DNA from: JBCCZC01 sp039188505
GTDB lineage: Bacteria > Pseudomonadota > Gammaproteobacteria > Xanthomonadales > SZUA-38
Reading direction: 5' to 3'
DNA: 17,976 nucleotides
NCBI GenBank assembly: GCA_039188505.1
Contig: JBCCZC010000062.1
Span: 1-17,976 of the forward strand
A program made the translations under genes and the position numbers. Each line of letters opens with the position of its first letter. Position 1 is the first letter of the stretch. Positions 1 to 7,454 of the stretch are shown here, piece after piece. The notes beneath the pieces are model-generated. The model was not told the DNA's origin, ran no database searches, and saw only the letters and a list, made by a program, of their open reading frames with translations.

Positions 1-912
1 CTGGTCGCTGGGATCGCGATCCGGTGGACCCACGGTGCCGATGAAGAGATCCGGCGAAATCGAATGGCGGGCGTCGACGTAGCCGGCAATGTCGCCATAG
101 TCCTTGCCGTCCGTCGCCGCGAAGAACTTGACGTCGGCCTGACCGTCGTTGACGACCTGAAACCCGAAGATCGGCGCCGCGGCGCCCGGATTGGTCGTGA
201 AGAACAGACTGACGCGAAATACGGTGAAGAACTGCGGCTGATTGTTGTTGGGCGTGGCCGTATTGGGGCGGTAACCGGTATTCCAGTCGTAGGTGCCCCG
301 CAGCTCGACGGTGTCGGCGCCGGCGATGACGTTGCCGTTCTCGTCCACCGGCGTGAGATCGAAGGTGGAGTTGCCGTTTCGCTCCTGGACGATCATGAAC
401 TCGTCGGGGAAGACCGGCTGCTCCAGGGTGGTGACGTAATCGACGCCGACGACACCCCCGGCATCGTCCCGCACATAATCGCAGACATCCGAATTGCTGA
501 AGACCCGCCGCATCGCGTCCACGAAACCGGCATCGCCATCGAAGGTCTGGGTGGCGTTCTCGACCACGGCGACGCCCGTCGTGCCGTTGTAGTTCTCGGC
601 AACGTCGATGGTCCCGCCAATGCGATCAGCAACAGCGATGGTCGTCCCGTCGGTGACGTTGATCTGGGAGAGAAAGACGTTGCCAGCGTTGCACGTCGTG
701 TTGAAGGTCGCGTCCGCGTTGTTCGACGCATCGGTCGGGGCGACGTTCTCGGCGGTCTGGGTGAACTGAACGCCCCCGATCTCGTAGACCACGGAGACCA
801 CCGGCACGTGGTTGCCCGCGGCGCCGTTGTCGGGATCCACGATGATCTGCCCGTGGGCTATTCCGGACATACCCAGCAGGGTGGACCAAAGGGCAATCGC
901 TGGCGCTCTCAT
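1..912 (-). CDS. Secreted protein of unknown family (3' end beyond window)
   Basis: An open frame of 304 codons runs without a stop from an ATG at 912 to the left edge, so the C-terminus is missing. Residues 1-22 form a typical signal peptide (hydrophobic run, then AHG before Q), so the mature protein should be exported. The mature part is rich in Asn, Asp, Thr, Val and Gly, with many short strand-like stretches, and has only two cysteines in the visible part (near residues 73 and 143), which suggests a beta-rich extracellular or surface protein. A GAGGGA lies about 8 bases before the ATG and supports this start. I do not recognise the family and assign no function. The opposite plus-strand frame is longer on paper but reads as low-complexity Val/Gly/Asp/Arg, as expected of a shadow. 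Confidence 0.8.
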   Translation of the reverse strand, partial: MRAPAIALWSTLLGMSGIAHGQIIVDPDNGAAGNHVPVVSVVYEIGGVQFTQTAENVAPTDASNNADATFNTTCNAGNVFLSQINVTDGTTIAVADRIGGTIDVAENYNGTTGVAVVENATQTFDGDAGFVDAMRRVFSNSDVCDYVRDDAGGVVGVDYVTTLEQPVFPDEFMIVQERNGNSTFDLTPVDENGNVIAGADTVELRGTYDWNTGYRPNTATPNNNQPQFFTVFRVSLFFTTNPGAAAPIFGFQVVNDGQADVKFFAATDGKDYGDIAGYVDARHSISPDLFIGTVGPPDRDPSDQ

Positions 913-1569
913 GGGTGCATTCCCTCGCCGACCTCGAGAGGCCGCGTTGTCGCATAAGGGGTACAGACACACCGAGCTTGGTGACGGATGTCGAGCGTGT
1001 CTCGAATCGCCCTTGCTGGCTGGTCCCCCTGTTGACCCAGCCGATTCGGCGATTTCTGGTGCCTGGGTAGCGCCTCCGGCGATCCTGCCGCGCGCGCTTT
1101 GAACGCGCAAAAGCATACGTCGCCATGCCTTCGGCCGCAATGAAACCGGTTGCCCCGGACACCTGCTCCCGCAAGGGCTGGAAGCGCCCGTGCGCGATCG
1201 GTATCGCAATCGCGAAGAACGTCACCGGTGCAGACGTCACCCGTCTGGTCTCGTGGATCAACGGCATCGCTGATGCGACGAATGCTTGGTCGCCCGCCCC
1301 GAAACTCTTCATGCACGGGCGCTGAAGGCCTAGACTCCTGCCGTTCTCAGGGGGACGCCTTCTCGGAGCTCTACAAGAAGGCGAATTCCCGCAGTCAGCG
1401 CAAGCAGAGACAGGGACGGGGCCCGGTCCAGATTGGAACCACGATTGCCCGGCGAACGCTGAAGTCGTCCGCGGCCGAGGCATTCGGGCGCGGCGTCGAC
1501 TGCCCGCTGACCCGTGGGCCCCGGGAGTGCTCAACCGGCGATGACGCCGCACGAATCGATAGGCGAACC
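913..1569. other. 657-base divergent intergenic region without a convincing gene
   Basis: This gap separates the minus-strand secreted protein from the plus-strand membrane protein, so it should hold promoters for both directions. Several short frames cross it. The least bad is on the minus strand from an ATG at 1312, with a moderately hydrophobic start, but it runs on into the secreted-protein gene in another frame and has no recognisable domain. I saw no tRNA, no clear terminator and no strong sigma70 hexamers. Confidence 0.5.
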
Positions 1570-2064
1570 ATGAAGACTGAACATCTCAACGACTGGCTGG
1601 CGCTGGCCGCGAACTTTGGGGTCATCCTCGGCATCGGATTTCTGGTCTACGAGCTTCAGCAGGCCAATACGATCGCGCAGGGAGAGGCGCGCGATCGGAA
1701 CTCGGCGGCGATCTTCGATATCTCCCAAGCCATTGCCGAAAACGAACGACTCGTGGCCTTGACGGTCAAGCTGAGACAGGCAACGCCGGAGTTGAGCGAA
1801 ACGGAGCACGAACTGGCTCGCCGGCTGGCCGCCATGTACGTGAGTCAGTGGGGCAAGCTGGTGATCCAGAATTCCACGGGCCTGCTGCCCGAAAGCAGCC
1901 TGAGCTTCGGCCAGGCCGGAATTGCCGCGACCTTCGATCAATATCCCGGCCTGGCCCCCCACCTGGCCGAGTACCTCTCGTACCGAGGGGTCACCGCGGG
2001 CACAACGAATCCGGTTTGGCGTGTGGTCTGGACGGAGATCTCAGCGCGTGGTGACGCCGGTTAG
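1570..2064 (+). CDS. Small one-TM protein, unknown function (paralogue A)
   Basis: The 164-residue product starts MKTEHLNDWLALAANFG. It has one hydrophobic segment at about residues 9-28 followed directly by YELQQ and a long soluble, largely helical and acidic/polar part. A membrane-anchored protein with a C-terminal cytoplasmic or periplasmic helical domain is likely. The ATG at 1570 is preferred to upstream in-frame starts because the hydrophobic segment then sits at the N-terminus and because the product at 5172 starts in the same way (MKT, about 6 residues, TM, then Q-rich). Proteins of this layout are common hypothetical proteins in marine gammaproteobacteria, but I know no function for them. 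It appears to be a single transcription unit with 385 bases after it. Confidence 0.75.
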   Translation: MKTEHLNDWLALAANFGVILGIGFLVYELQQANTIAQGEARDRNSAAIFDISQAIAENERLVALTVKLRQATPELSETEHELARRLAAMYVSQWGKLVIQNSTGLLPESSLSFGQAGIAATFDQYPGLAPHLAEYLSYRGVTAGTTNPVWRVVWTEISARGDAG

Positions 2065-2449
2065 GGAAGCAGCGGTCCCGCCCCTCGGTCGAGAGAAGCG
2101 AGACACCGGTACACCGCCCGAGCGCCGTCTCGAAGTGGCGTGCCTTCGGGGCATCAACTCGCCGCCCCTGAATTTGAGGGCGCGATCAATGCTGGTGACG
2201 ATATCGACGACCTGTGTGGGGATCATCCAGGACGAGCAGCGCATCCAGAGCGATGCCATGCGCGCCCCCGGCCCACGAGGGCGTACCCCGCCGCCTTGAG
2301 CGATATGCTGCCCGAATCGAGGAAGGGACGCGGCCCACGGCCTCATTGCAAGCCGTTTCGGACCACTGTCGGGCTGAAGCCGTGGGCGTGCCGTGGACCT
2401 CGCCGGCTCGGGCTCCCAACATGAAATCCACCTCGCAGAGACCCACGAA
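2065..2449. other. 385-base intergenic region with one copy of a 41-base repeat
   Basis: No frame here looks coding on either strand. The right end (2381-2421) holds one copy of an imperfect 41-base repeat whose partner is at 3389-3429. The region should also contain the promoter of the HTH/2TM gene, but no consensus hexamers stand out. Confidence 0.45.
2381..2421. repeat. Imperfect 41-base direct repeat, copy 1
   Basis: Aligned by eye with 3389-3429, 34 of 41 bases match without gaps. The best-conserved core is CTCGGGCTCCC at 2407-2417, preceded by GTGGACC. The copy ends 28 bases before the ATG of the HTH/2TM gene. A shared CCCACGG lies 47 bases before this copy and 51 bases before the other, hinting at a longer decayed duplication. 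Its role is unknown; it could be a regulator site or the remnant of a duplicated segment. Confidence 0.5.
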
Positions 2450-2926
2450 ATGATTGTCAGAAAACTGCGCCTGCAACGCGGCTGGTCCCAGGACCATCTT
2501 GCGGAGCTGACCGGACTCAACGTTCGGACGATCCAGCGCATCGAGCGGGGCCAGTCGCCAAGCCTGGAGTCGCAGAAAGCACTGGCTTCGGTCTTCGAGG
2601 TGGATGTATCAACCTTTCAACCCGGAGCTCCGACCATGACCCAAGACCTTGAGCCGGCACGCGCCACCATCGAGGACGACGAGAGAGAGGCCATGGCGTA
2701 TGTGAAAGGCCTCATCGGCTTCTACAGTCACCTCGCCTCCTTCGTCATCCTGATGCTGATCGCAGGGATCGCGGTGGGATTCAACAACCCGATCTTCCTC
2801 TGGGTGGCTGGCGGCTGGGGTGTCGGGGTCATCTGCCACGGGCTCAATGCCTACGAATTGCTGAAGCCGTTCAGCGTTCGCCTCGAAAAACGACTCATCG
2901 AGAAGCGCCTCGGAAGACGGCTTTGA
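2450..2926 (+). CDS. HTH transcriptional regulator with C-terminal 2TM domain
   Basis: The product is 158 residues long. Residues 3-50 form a Cro/CI-type helix-turn-helix, with the recognition region around WSQDHLAELTGLNVRTIQRI. Residues 78-140 match the layout of the 2TM domain: a charged lead-in, then two hydrophobic segments at about 93-111 and 114-132. The combination suggests a membrane-tethered DNA-binding protein, perhaps sensing a membrane signal. The ATG at 2450 is chosen because the HTH begins at once, as in other family members; an in-frame upstream extension to 2393 adds unrelated residues. The ribosome site is weak (AGAG about 10 bases upstream). The stop overlaps the TTG start of the next gene (TTGA), so the pair is translationally coupled and probably works together. 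Target genes cannot be told from sequence. Confidence 0.85.
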   Translation: MIVRKLRLQRGWSQDHLAELTGLNVRTIQRIERGQSPSLESQKALASVFEVDVSTFQPGAPTMTQDLEPARATIEDDEREAMAYVKGLIGFYSHLASFVILMLIAGIAVGFNNPIFLWVAGGWGVGVICHGLNAYELLKPFSVRLEKRLIEKRLGRRL

Positions 2927-3312
2927 GCTACCTGCAGCTGGCCTACGTCCATCTGGCCACCATCCTTCCCGCGTTTCTGATCGGGACCTTCCTGTTGCTC
3001 AGCCGCAAGGGGACCGGCATCCATCGGCTATTGGGCAAGGCCTACATGGTGCTGATGCTGTGCACGGCCGTGGCAACGCTGCTGATGCCCGCCCGCAATG
3101 GGCCGCGGATACTCCTGGACCATTTCGGCTACGGCCACATCTTCTCCATCGTCGTGCTCGTGACGATTTTCGCCGCCTACCGGAGTATTCGGCGGGGTGA
3201 CGTGCGCAAGCACCGTCAGAACATCCTTGGCTCCTACTTCGGCGCCATCTGGATCGCTGGGCTGCTGGCGTTCACGCCCGGACGGATCATTCACGGCGTG
3301 CTTTTTGGCTAG
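2923..3312 (+). CDS. DUF2306-like integral membrane protein
   Basis: The product is 129 residues long with about four hydrophobic segments (near 6-26, 40-56, 71-88 and 105-121). The order of features fits DUF2306 membrane proteins: a G-x-H-R-LLGKAY motif after the first segment, a FGxxH motif around residue 68-72, an RRGDVRKHR loop, then GLLAFTPGR near the C-terminus. The biochemical role of this family is not established. The start is a TTG that overlaps the stop of the HTH/2TM gene by four bases; GGAAG lies about six bases before it, and no ATG gives a full first segment. Coupling to the membrane-bound regulator suggests it is a partner or sensor component, which is inference. Confidence 0.75.
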   Translation: MSYLQLAYVHLATILPAFLIGTFLLLSRKGTGIHRLLGKAYMVLMLCTAVATLLMPARNGPRILLDHFGYGHIFSIVVLVTIFAAYRSIRRGDVRKHRQNILGSYFGAIWIAGLLAFTPGRIIHGVLFG

Positions 3313-3616
3313 GCCAGGAGGTCGTCGGGTTCCTGCACCCACGGACCCGGAAGTGCGGAACCATCCGGGGTCGCGTTCAGCAGGTGGTCGTGGACGCGGT
3401 GTGGACCGCGCCGACTCGGGCTCCCGACACCTGCGGGTCCGCGACGGGTCTGGAAGCAGGCGAAGTTGTCGCTGACGCCGTCACCAGCAGATCGACCGAG
3501 GCGCGGTTTGGTATGGTCTACGTCGTCGCCTGACTCGGCCCTACTTCGTCGCTTGACGTGGAATCGACCGACCGGGCTCTTGCCTTCCGCACCAGAGCAG
3601 CACCGTGAGATCGAGC
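3313..3616. other. 304-base intergenic region with second copy of the 41-base repeat
   Basis: No frame has the look of a gene. The second copy of the imperfect 41-base repeat is at 3389-3429. The remaining sequence is GC-rich and shows no terminator with a T run after the DUF2306 gene and no strong promoter before the L,D-transpeptidase gene. Confidence 0.45.
3389..3429. repeat. Imperfect 41-base direct repeat, copy 2
   Basis: This is the partner of 2381-2421, with 34 of 41 positions identical in the same orientation. Both copies are intergenic and lie on either side of the HTH/2TM and DUF2306 gene pair. If they bind a protein, the adjacent HTH regulator is an obvious candidate, but the sequence alone does not show it, and no inverted symmetry is evident. 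Confidence 0.5.
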
Positions 3617-4084
3617 ATGTCCCAAGCACCCTGGCCTTTCCTCCGCGGATTCACCCTCGCCTTGAGCCTGCTGGTCAGCAGTTCGGGAGCCCTGAGCAAC
3701 GGGAGTTCTACGAGCAAGGAGATCCACGTCTTCATCGAACGCCAAGTCCTCATCGCCAAGGAGAACGGCGAGGAGGTCTACAGCTTCGATATCGTGACGG
3801 GTCGCGACGGGAAGGAGACCACGGCGGGTCGCTACAGCGTGTTCCGGAAACACGAGAAGTACACCAGCAAGACCTACGGCTCCGAGATGCCCTACACCCT
3901 GTTCTTCACCGAAGACGGCAAGGCGATCCACGGCACTCAGATGGCGACACTGCGTTCCTATCGGCACGCCTATCTGACCGAGTCCGTTGGCTCTCAGGGT
4001 TGCGTTGGCCTGACCGACGACAACGCCAAGGCCATCTTCGATTGGGCACCGGTCGGAACGCCCGTGATCGTCGTCAATGAGTGA
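3617..4084 (+). CDS. L,D-transpeptidase (YkuD domain), exported
   Basis: The product is 155 residues long. Residues 1 to about 27 form a signal peptide or N-terminal anchor. The rest is a compact YkuD catalytic domain with the catalytic signature: His105 in IHGT and Cys129 in SxGCVGL. Enzymes of this family form or edit 3-3 (L,D) cross-links or attach proteins to peptidoglycan in the periplasm through the active-site Cys. Usual homologues read SHGCIRL; the Gly in place of Arg (GCVGL) is a mild departure. The ATG at 3617 is preferred, with a GTG four codons upstream (3605) as the alternative. It overlaps the next, broken L,D-transpeptidase reading frame by 8 bases, so the two were probably one operon. 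Confidence 0.88.
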   Translation: MSQAPWPFLRGFTLALSLLVSSSGALSNGSSTSKEIHVFIERQVLIAKENGEEVYSFDIVTGRDGKETTAGRYSVFRKHEKYTSKTYGSEMPYTLFFTEDGKAIHGTQMATLRSYRHAYLTESVGSQGCVGLTDDNAKAIFDWAPVGTPVIVVNE

Positions 4085-4604
4085 GTCTTCGCCTTCCTCG
4101 CGCCTGGCAGCGTGGCTCCGCTGGGCCCTGGTACTGCTGGTCGTGTCGATGGCAGCTGTGGCCTCGGGAGCCCCGGCCCAGAAGGCGGACAGTGTCCTCG
4201 TGGTCAAGAGCGAGAAGCGGCTGTAGCTGATCAAGGATGGGCGACTGATGAACTCCTATCGGGTCACGTTCGGCTCGGATCCTCAGGGACACAAGGAAAG
4301 GGAGGGGGACGGGCGCACCCCCGAAGGCCACTACGTGCTCGACTACAAGAACTCGAGAAGCTGATATCACAAGTCGATCCATGTCTCCTATCCGAACGAG
4401 CAGGATCGCGAGAACGCGAGGCGGCTTGGCGTTCCCCCGGGCGGCGACATCATGATTCACGGCCAGGCCAACGGCTGGGGCTGGGCCGGGCCCGTGATGC
4501 AGCTCTTCTCCTGGACCGACGGCTGTGTCGCCCTCAGCAACAGCGACATGGACGCGGTGTGGCTCGCGGTCGACGCCGGCACACCGATCGAGATACGCCC
4601 CTGA
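4077..4604 (+). pseudogene. L,D-transpeptidase (YafK-like) with two in-frame stop codons
   Basis: The frame opened by the ATG at 4077 reads as a full YkuD protein of about 175 codons: signal peptide (about codons 10-35, ending in an AxA-like site), then KSEKRL, KDGRL, YRVTFGSDP, GDGRTPEGHYVLDYKN, IHVSYPN, GGDIMIHG with the catalytic His at codon 128, and TDGCVAL with the catalytic Cys at codon 150. It is interrupted by TAG at 4224-4226 (codon 50, where homologues usually have Tyr) and TGA at 4362-4364 (codon 96, just before HKSIHVSYP). There is no frameshift, and the sequence between and after the stops keeps the family's conserved residues. It is either a very young pseudogene, a pair of sequencing errors, or an mRNA needing stop readthrough. 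It overlaps the upstream L,D-transpeptidase gene by 8 bases, so the intact gene may supply the lost function. Confidence 0.85.
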
Positions 4605-4710
4605 TGAACACCGCTCCCGGATCGGCGATGACACCCACACCCCGGCGAGTTCGTGGCCAGTCGAGTTCTCCTGATCCGAGCCCCACTCGTGCCGGTGGAC
4701 GCAACGAGCC

Positions 4711-5106
4711 ATGAATTCGAAGATCGACCAGGCGCCACGCCCCGTGTCCCTTGCGATCAAGCTCCTGTACGTGATCGTGGCTATTGGCGTGATCCGTACG
4801 GGCATGACCGTCATGCGCCATATCGAAGTCCGCTCTCCCGATTTCCTGATCTTCAGCAAGGCGGCCATCTATGCCGTTTCACTGCTGGTCATCCATCAGG
4901 CGGGTAAGGGGCGAAACTGGGCGAGGTGGACGCTCGCGGGCCTCCTGATCATCCATATCCCCCTGACCATCCTGCCCGCATTCGACTCCTTCGCGTCCAA
5001 CCCGCTGAACATGGGTCTTGGCTTCGTTCAGCTGGCCATGTATCTCGTCAGCCTGGCGCTTCTATTCTCGCGCAACAGTTCGAATTGGTTCGGCAAGGGC
5101 AGCTAG
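4711..5106 (+). CDS. Small polytopic membrane protein, unknown function
   Basis: The product is 131 residues with about four hydrophobic segments (near 14-31, 46-61, 74-90 and 103-122) and short charged ends, so an integral inner-membrane protein is clear. The second segment pair is separated by a basic loop (HQAGKGRNWARW), a layout seen in several unnamed small membrane families. I do not recognise a specific one. The ATG at 4711 is preceded by a weak purine stretch. It lies 106 bases after the broken L,D-transpeptidase and 65 bases before the next gene; common transcription with the latter is possible. Confidence 0.75.
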   Translation: MNSKIDQAPRPVSLAIKLLYVIVAIGVIRTGMTVMRHIEVRSPDFLIFSKAAIYAVSLLVIHQAGKGRNWARWTLAGLLIIHIPLTILPAFDSFASNPLNMGLGFVQLAMYLVSLALLFSRNSSNWFGKGS

Positions 5107-5171
5107 CGTCTCGGTTCGTAGGAGCGTCCTGAGGTGGCCCCTTGCGTGATGGAAGAGTTCACGGGAGAGAG

Positions 5172-5690
5172 ATGAAAACGGCAAAAGACTGGATGGAGTT
5201 TGGCGCATCGACCGGCATCATCGCCGGGCTGGTGATGGTCGGGTTTCAGATGAAGCAGAACTCCGAGCTGCTGCGAACTCAGTTGCTGTTCGAGGAAGCG
5301 ATCTACTACACGCAATCGGAGGAGATCTTTCTCGGGGAGAATCCGGCGGCGGTGTGGGCCAAATCAATCGAGGCACCAGAGGATCTGAGCCTTGAAGAAC
5401 AGAGAGTCCTGGAAGCCTATTACTGGTCAGCGCACAAGCGATGGGAGAACCTCTATCGCCTCTCTGAGTCCGGTCTCATCGATGATGAATGGCGCAGCAG
5501 AGTAGCCGAAGAAGCGCCCTATTTGTTCGGTCACCCGTACGCCTATGCCTGGTGGCAGACGTACTCCGCAACGGAACCAGACGACGAGTTGACCCGGCTG
5601 ATCTCATCACGGCTGGCCAAGCTTCCCCGGTTCACCATTGACTATCATCGTGAGCACAGGGAGGCCTACAGGCGTCTGGTCGAGGAGTAG
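5172..5690 (+). CDS. Small one-TM protein, unknown function (paralogue B)
   Basis: The 172-residue product starts MKTAKDWMEFGAS. One hydrophobic segment at about 7-24 is followed by QMKQN and a soluble part that is mostly charged helix with many Trp and Tyr (for example YAWWQTY). The architecture, N-terminal motif and length match the product at 1570-2064, so the two are probably diverged members of one family. The ATG at 5172 is backed by a good GGGAGAGAG directly upstream, which rules out a TTG ten codons earlier. Function is unknown. Confidence 0.8.
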   Translation: MKTAKDWMEFGASTGIIAGLVMVGFQMKQNSELLRTQLLFEEAIYYTQSEEIFLGENPAAVWAKSIEAPEDLSLEEQRVLEAYYWSAHKRWENLYRLSESGLIDDEWRSRVAEEAPYLFGHPYAYAWWQTYSATEPDDELTRLISSRLAKLPRFTIDYHREHREAYRRLVEE

Positions 5691-5814
5691 CTCACAGCCG
5701 ACTCGCCGACCCGCTTGGAGAACCCGCTTCCAGCCCTGGCCCACGTTCCGGGACGCTGGAACGGTTCATGGTACTGACGATCGACGCCAGCCCGTCGCGT
5801 CAAGGCCGAGCCCG

Positions 5815-5820
5815 TATACT
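5815..5820 (+). promoter_or_regulatory. Possible -10 element before the ATP-grasp operon
   Basis: TATACT (five of six consensus positions) lies 18 bases before the ATG at 5839 in an otherwise GC-rich stretch. No good -35 hexamer is seen at 16-18 bases upstream, so a sigma70 promoter is only possible. If real, the leader would be about ten bases long, which fits the lack of a clear Shine-Dalgarno sequence. Confidence 0.25.
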
Positions 5821-5838
5821 TATCGCCTGCCCGGTTCG

Positions 5839-6708
5839 ATGAAGACCGACTCCTTGACCAGGATCGCAATCCTCCAGCATGACGTCAGCAGAAGCTATCT
5901 GCTGCACGCGGTCGCGGCGGGCTGGCCATCACGCGGTATCGAGTTGATTCATCATGCCGGGCCAGCGGAGATCCCGTCAGCCGACGTGCTGTTCCTGCAC
6001 GTGGACCTGACGGTGCTCCCCGCCGCCTATCGCGAGGCCGTCGCTGACCACCCGTTCGTGATCAACCGAGATGCCGTGGACATCACCCGGGGCCGGTACA
6101 GTCGGCTACTGCTCGAGCGCACCAGCAGCTGGAAAGGCACCGTGATCGTCAAGACCAACCACAACTACGGCGGAATTCCAGAAGAGACCGAGCGGCAGCG
6201 GCGGGGCGTAGCCCAGAGGGCGACGTCGAGCTGGGCCAGAACCCGGACGCTCAATCCCCGCCGGTATCCCCTCTTCCCATCCGTGGCGCAGGTGCCCCGC
6301 GGGGTCTGGCGCAATCCTCAGCTCGTGGTCGAGCGTTTTCTGCCCGAACGGCAGGGCGATCTGTTCTTCGTCCGCTACTGGTCCTTTCTTGGCGACGCAT
6401 CGATGACCGGGCGGCTGGGTTCGAGGCACCACGTCGTCAAGTTCAGCACCATGGTGACGGACACCGGACCGACGCGGCCGCCGCCGGAACTGCGTGAGCT
6501 GCGCGAGCGCTTGGGGCTGGACTACGGGCGTTTCGACTATGTGGTGCACGGCGATGACGTCTTCGTGCTCGACGCGAACAAGACCATGGGTCAGGGATCG
6601 TCGGACCCGGCCAAGTTACGGCAGTACCGTTCCTTCGGCTTGCGTGCCATCGAGGGCCTGCTGGGACCGGCCCTCGTCGACGGAACGTCGAATCGGGGCG
6701 GCCGGTGA
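5839..6708 (+). CDS. ATP-grasp-like ligase, first gene of three-gene operon
   Basis: The product is 289 residues. The N-terminal third looks like a Rossmann-type pre-ATP-grasp domain (IAILQHDVS, then VLFLHVDLT). A lysine strand VIVKTNHNYGG (Lys105) fits the ATP-binding part of the fold, VVERFLPER is a further lysine/acid-type strand, and FDYVVHGDDVFVLDANKTMG (about 231-250) gives the C-terminal Asp/Asn metal-ATP site. ATP-grasp enzymes join a carboxylate, through an acyl phosphate, to an amine or thiol; the substrates here are unknown. The ATG at 5839 is the best start because the conserved first strand begins soon after, though its ribosome site is poor. The stop overlaps the next ATG by one base (TGATG). 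It could be an inactive fold relative, but the key lysine and DxN residues are present. Confidence 0.75.
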   Translation: MKTDSLTRIAILQHDVSRSYLLHAVAAGWPSRGIELIHHAGPAEIPSADVLFLHVDLTVLPAAYREAVADHPFVINRDAVDITRGRYSRLLLERTSSWKGTVIVKTNHNYGGIPEETERQRRGVAQRATSSWARTRTLNPRRYPLFPSVAQVPRGVWRNPQLVVERFLPERQGDLFFVRYWSFLGDASMTGRLGSRHHVVKFSTMVTDTGPTRPPPELRELRERLGLDYGRFDYVVHGDDVFVLDANKTMGQGSSDPAKLRQYRSFGLRAIEGLLGPALVDGTSNRGGR

Positions 6709-7454
6709 TGCATGCGCCCGCACAGCTTGATCGCTGGGAACGCCACTACCACCGGACCGGCTTCGTCCACGTCCCAGCCGTGTTCTCCGGGGCCGAGATC
6801 GCCGGATTCAGACAGGAGTGCGAACGTCTCTGGGCCGACCAGGTCGTCGGCGCAAGAACGGATGGGGGTTCCGAGGAGGCCCTGCCGTTCCGCGTGGACC
6901 GGCGCGATCGGACCGATGGCAGCCGGATTCCCGAGCGGCTGGACCCGGTGCTCGATATCTCGCCACCATTCGCGGCCCTCGTCGACGACGAACGCGTGCG
7001 CACCCTCGTCGAGCGCCTCCTCGGCGAACCGGCGCGCCTGTTCAAGGACAAGCTGATCTTCAAGGCACCGGGAACCGTCGGCTATCCCCTGCACCAGGAC
7101 TTCGCCTACATCTCGTTCATGGATCTGCCAGCGGACAGCCAGCTCGCGGTGTGCATCGCCATCGACGACGCGGGCGAAGCGAACGGTGCGATGGAGATCT
7201 ATCCGGGTCTGCATCGCGAGCTCTTCGCGACAACCCTGGACGAGAACCATGTGATCGAAGCGCATCGCGTCGGGAGCGTCGATCCGCACCTGCTGTGCAT
7301 GGCGGCGGGCGACCTGCTGGTCTTCCACGCCCTGGCCCCGCACCGCAGCGCGCCGAACGCCACGTCGAGCCCGCGCCGCCTGCTCTACCTGACCTTCAAC
7401 CGGGCAAGCGACGGCGATTTCCACGATACCTACTATCGACTGGGGAAGCCCTGA
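6708..7454 (+). CDS. PhyH-family Fe(II)/2-oxoglutarate dioxygenase
   Basis: The product is 248 residues, a usual length for bacterial PhyH enzymes. The jelly-roll signatures are visible: N-terminal YHRTGFVHVPAVFS, the metal ligands His129 and Asp131 in LHQDFAYI, AMEIYPGLHR in the core, and GDLLVFHALAPHRSAPN with the distal metal ligand His212, followed by Arg223/224 for 2-oxoglutarate. These enzymes hydroxylate small molecules in the cytoplasm using O2 and 2-oxoglutarate; they also perform halogenation, desaturation or epimerisation in natural-product pathways. The retained Asp argues against a halogenase. The start is taken as the ATG at 6708, which shares a base with the upstream TGA; a GTG one codon earlier is possible. 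The stop overlaps the next ATG by one base. Confidence 0.88.
   Translation: MHAPAQLDRWERHYHRTGFVHVPAVFSGAEIAGFRQECERLWADQVVGARTDGGSEEALPFRVDRRDRTDGSRIPERLDPVLDISPPFAALVDDERVRTLVERLLGEPARLFKDKLIFKAPGTVGYPLHQDFAYISFMDLPADSQLAVCIAIDDAGEANGAMEIYPGLHRELFATTLDENHVIEAHRVGSVDPHLLCMAAGDLLVFHALAPHRSAPNATSSPRRLLYLTFNRASDGDFHDTYYRLGKP

Noticed and set aside
64..957. A 297-codon plus-strand frame at the left end
   Set aside because: The minus strand has an equally long frame with a signal peptide and ribosome site; the plus frame shows only Val/Gly/Asp/Arg repetition.
909..1316. Minus-strand frames of 100-135 codons upstream of the secreted protein
   Set aside because: They have no recognisable domain or ribosome site and one runs into the downstream gene out of frame; treated as non-coding leader.
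4362..4364. TGA read as selenocysteine in the second L,D-transpeptidase
   Set aside because: The position is not the catalytic Cys and no clear SECIS-like hairpin was seen right after it; a TAG earlier in the frame would still block translation.
4077..4604. Genome-wide reassignment of TAG or TGA to sense
   Set aside because: Other genes here end normally with both codons (TAG at 2062-2064, TGA at 2924-2926, 4082-4084, 6706-6708), so the code is standard.
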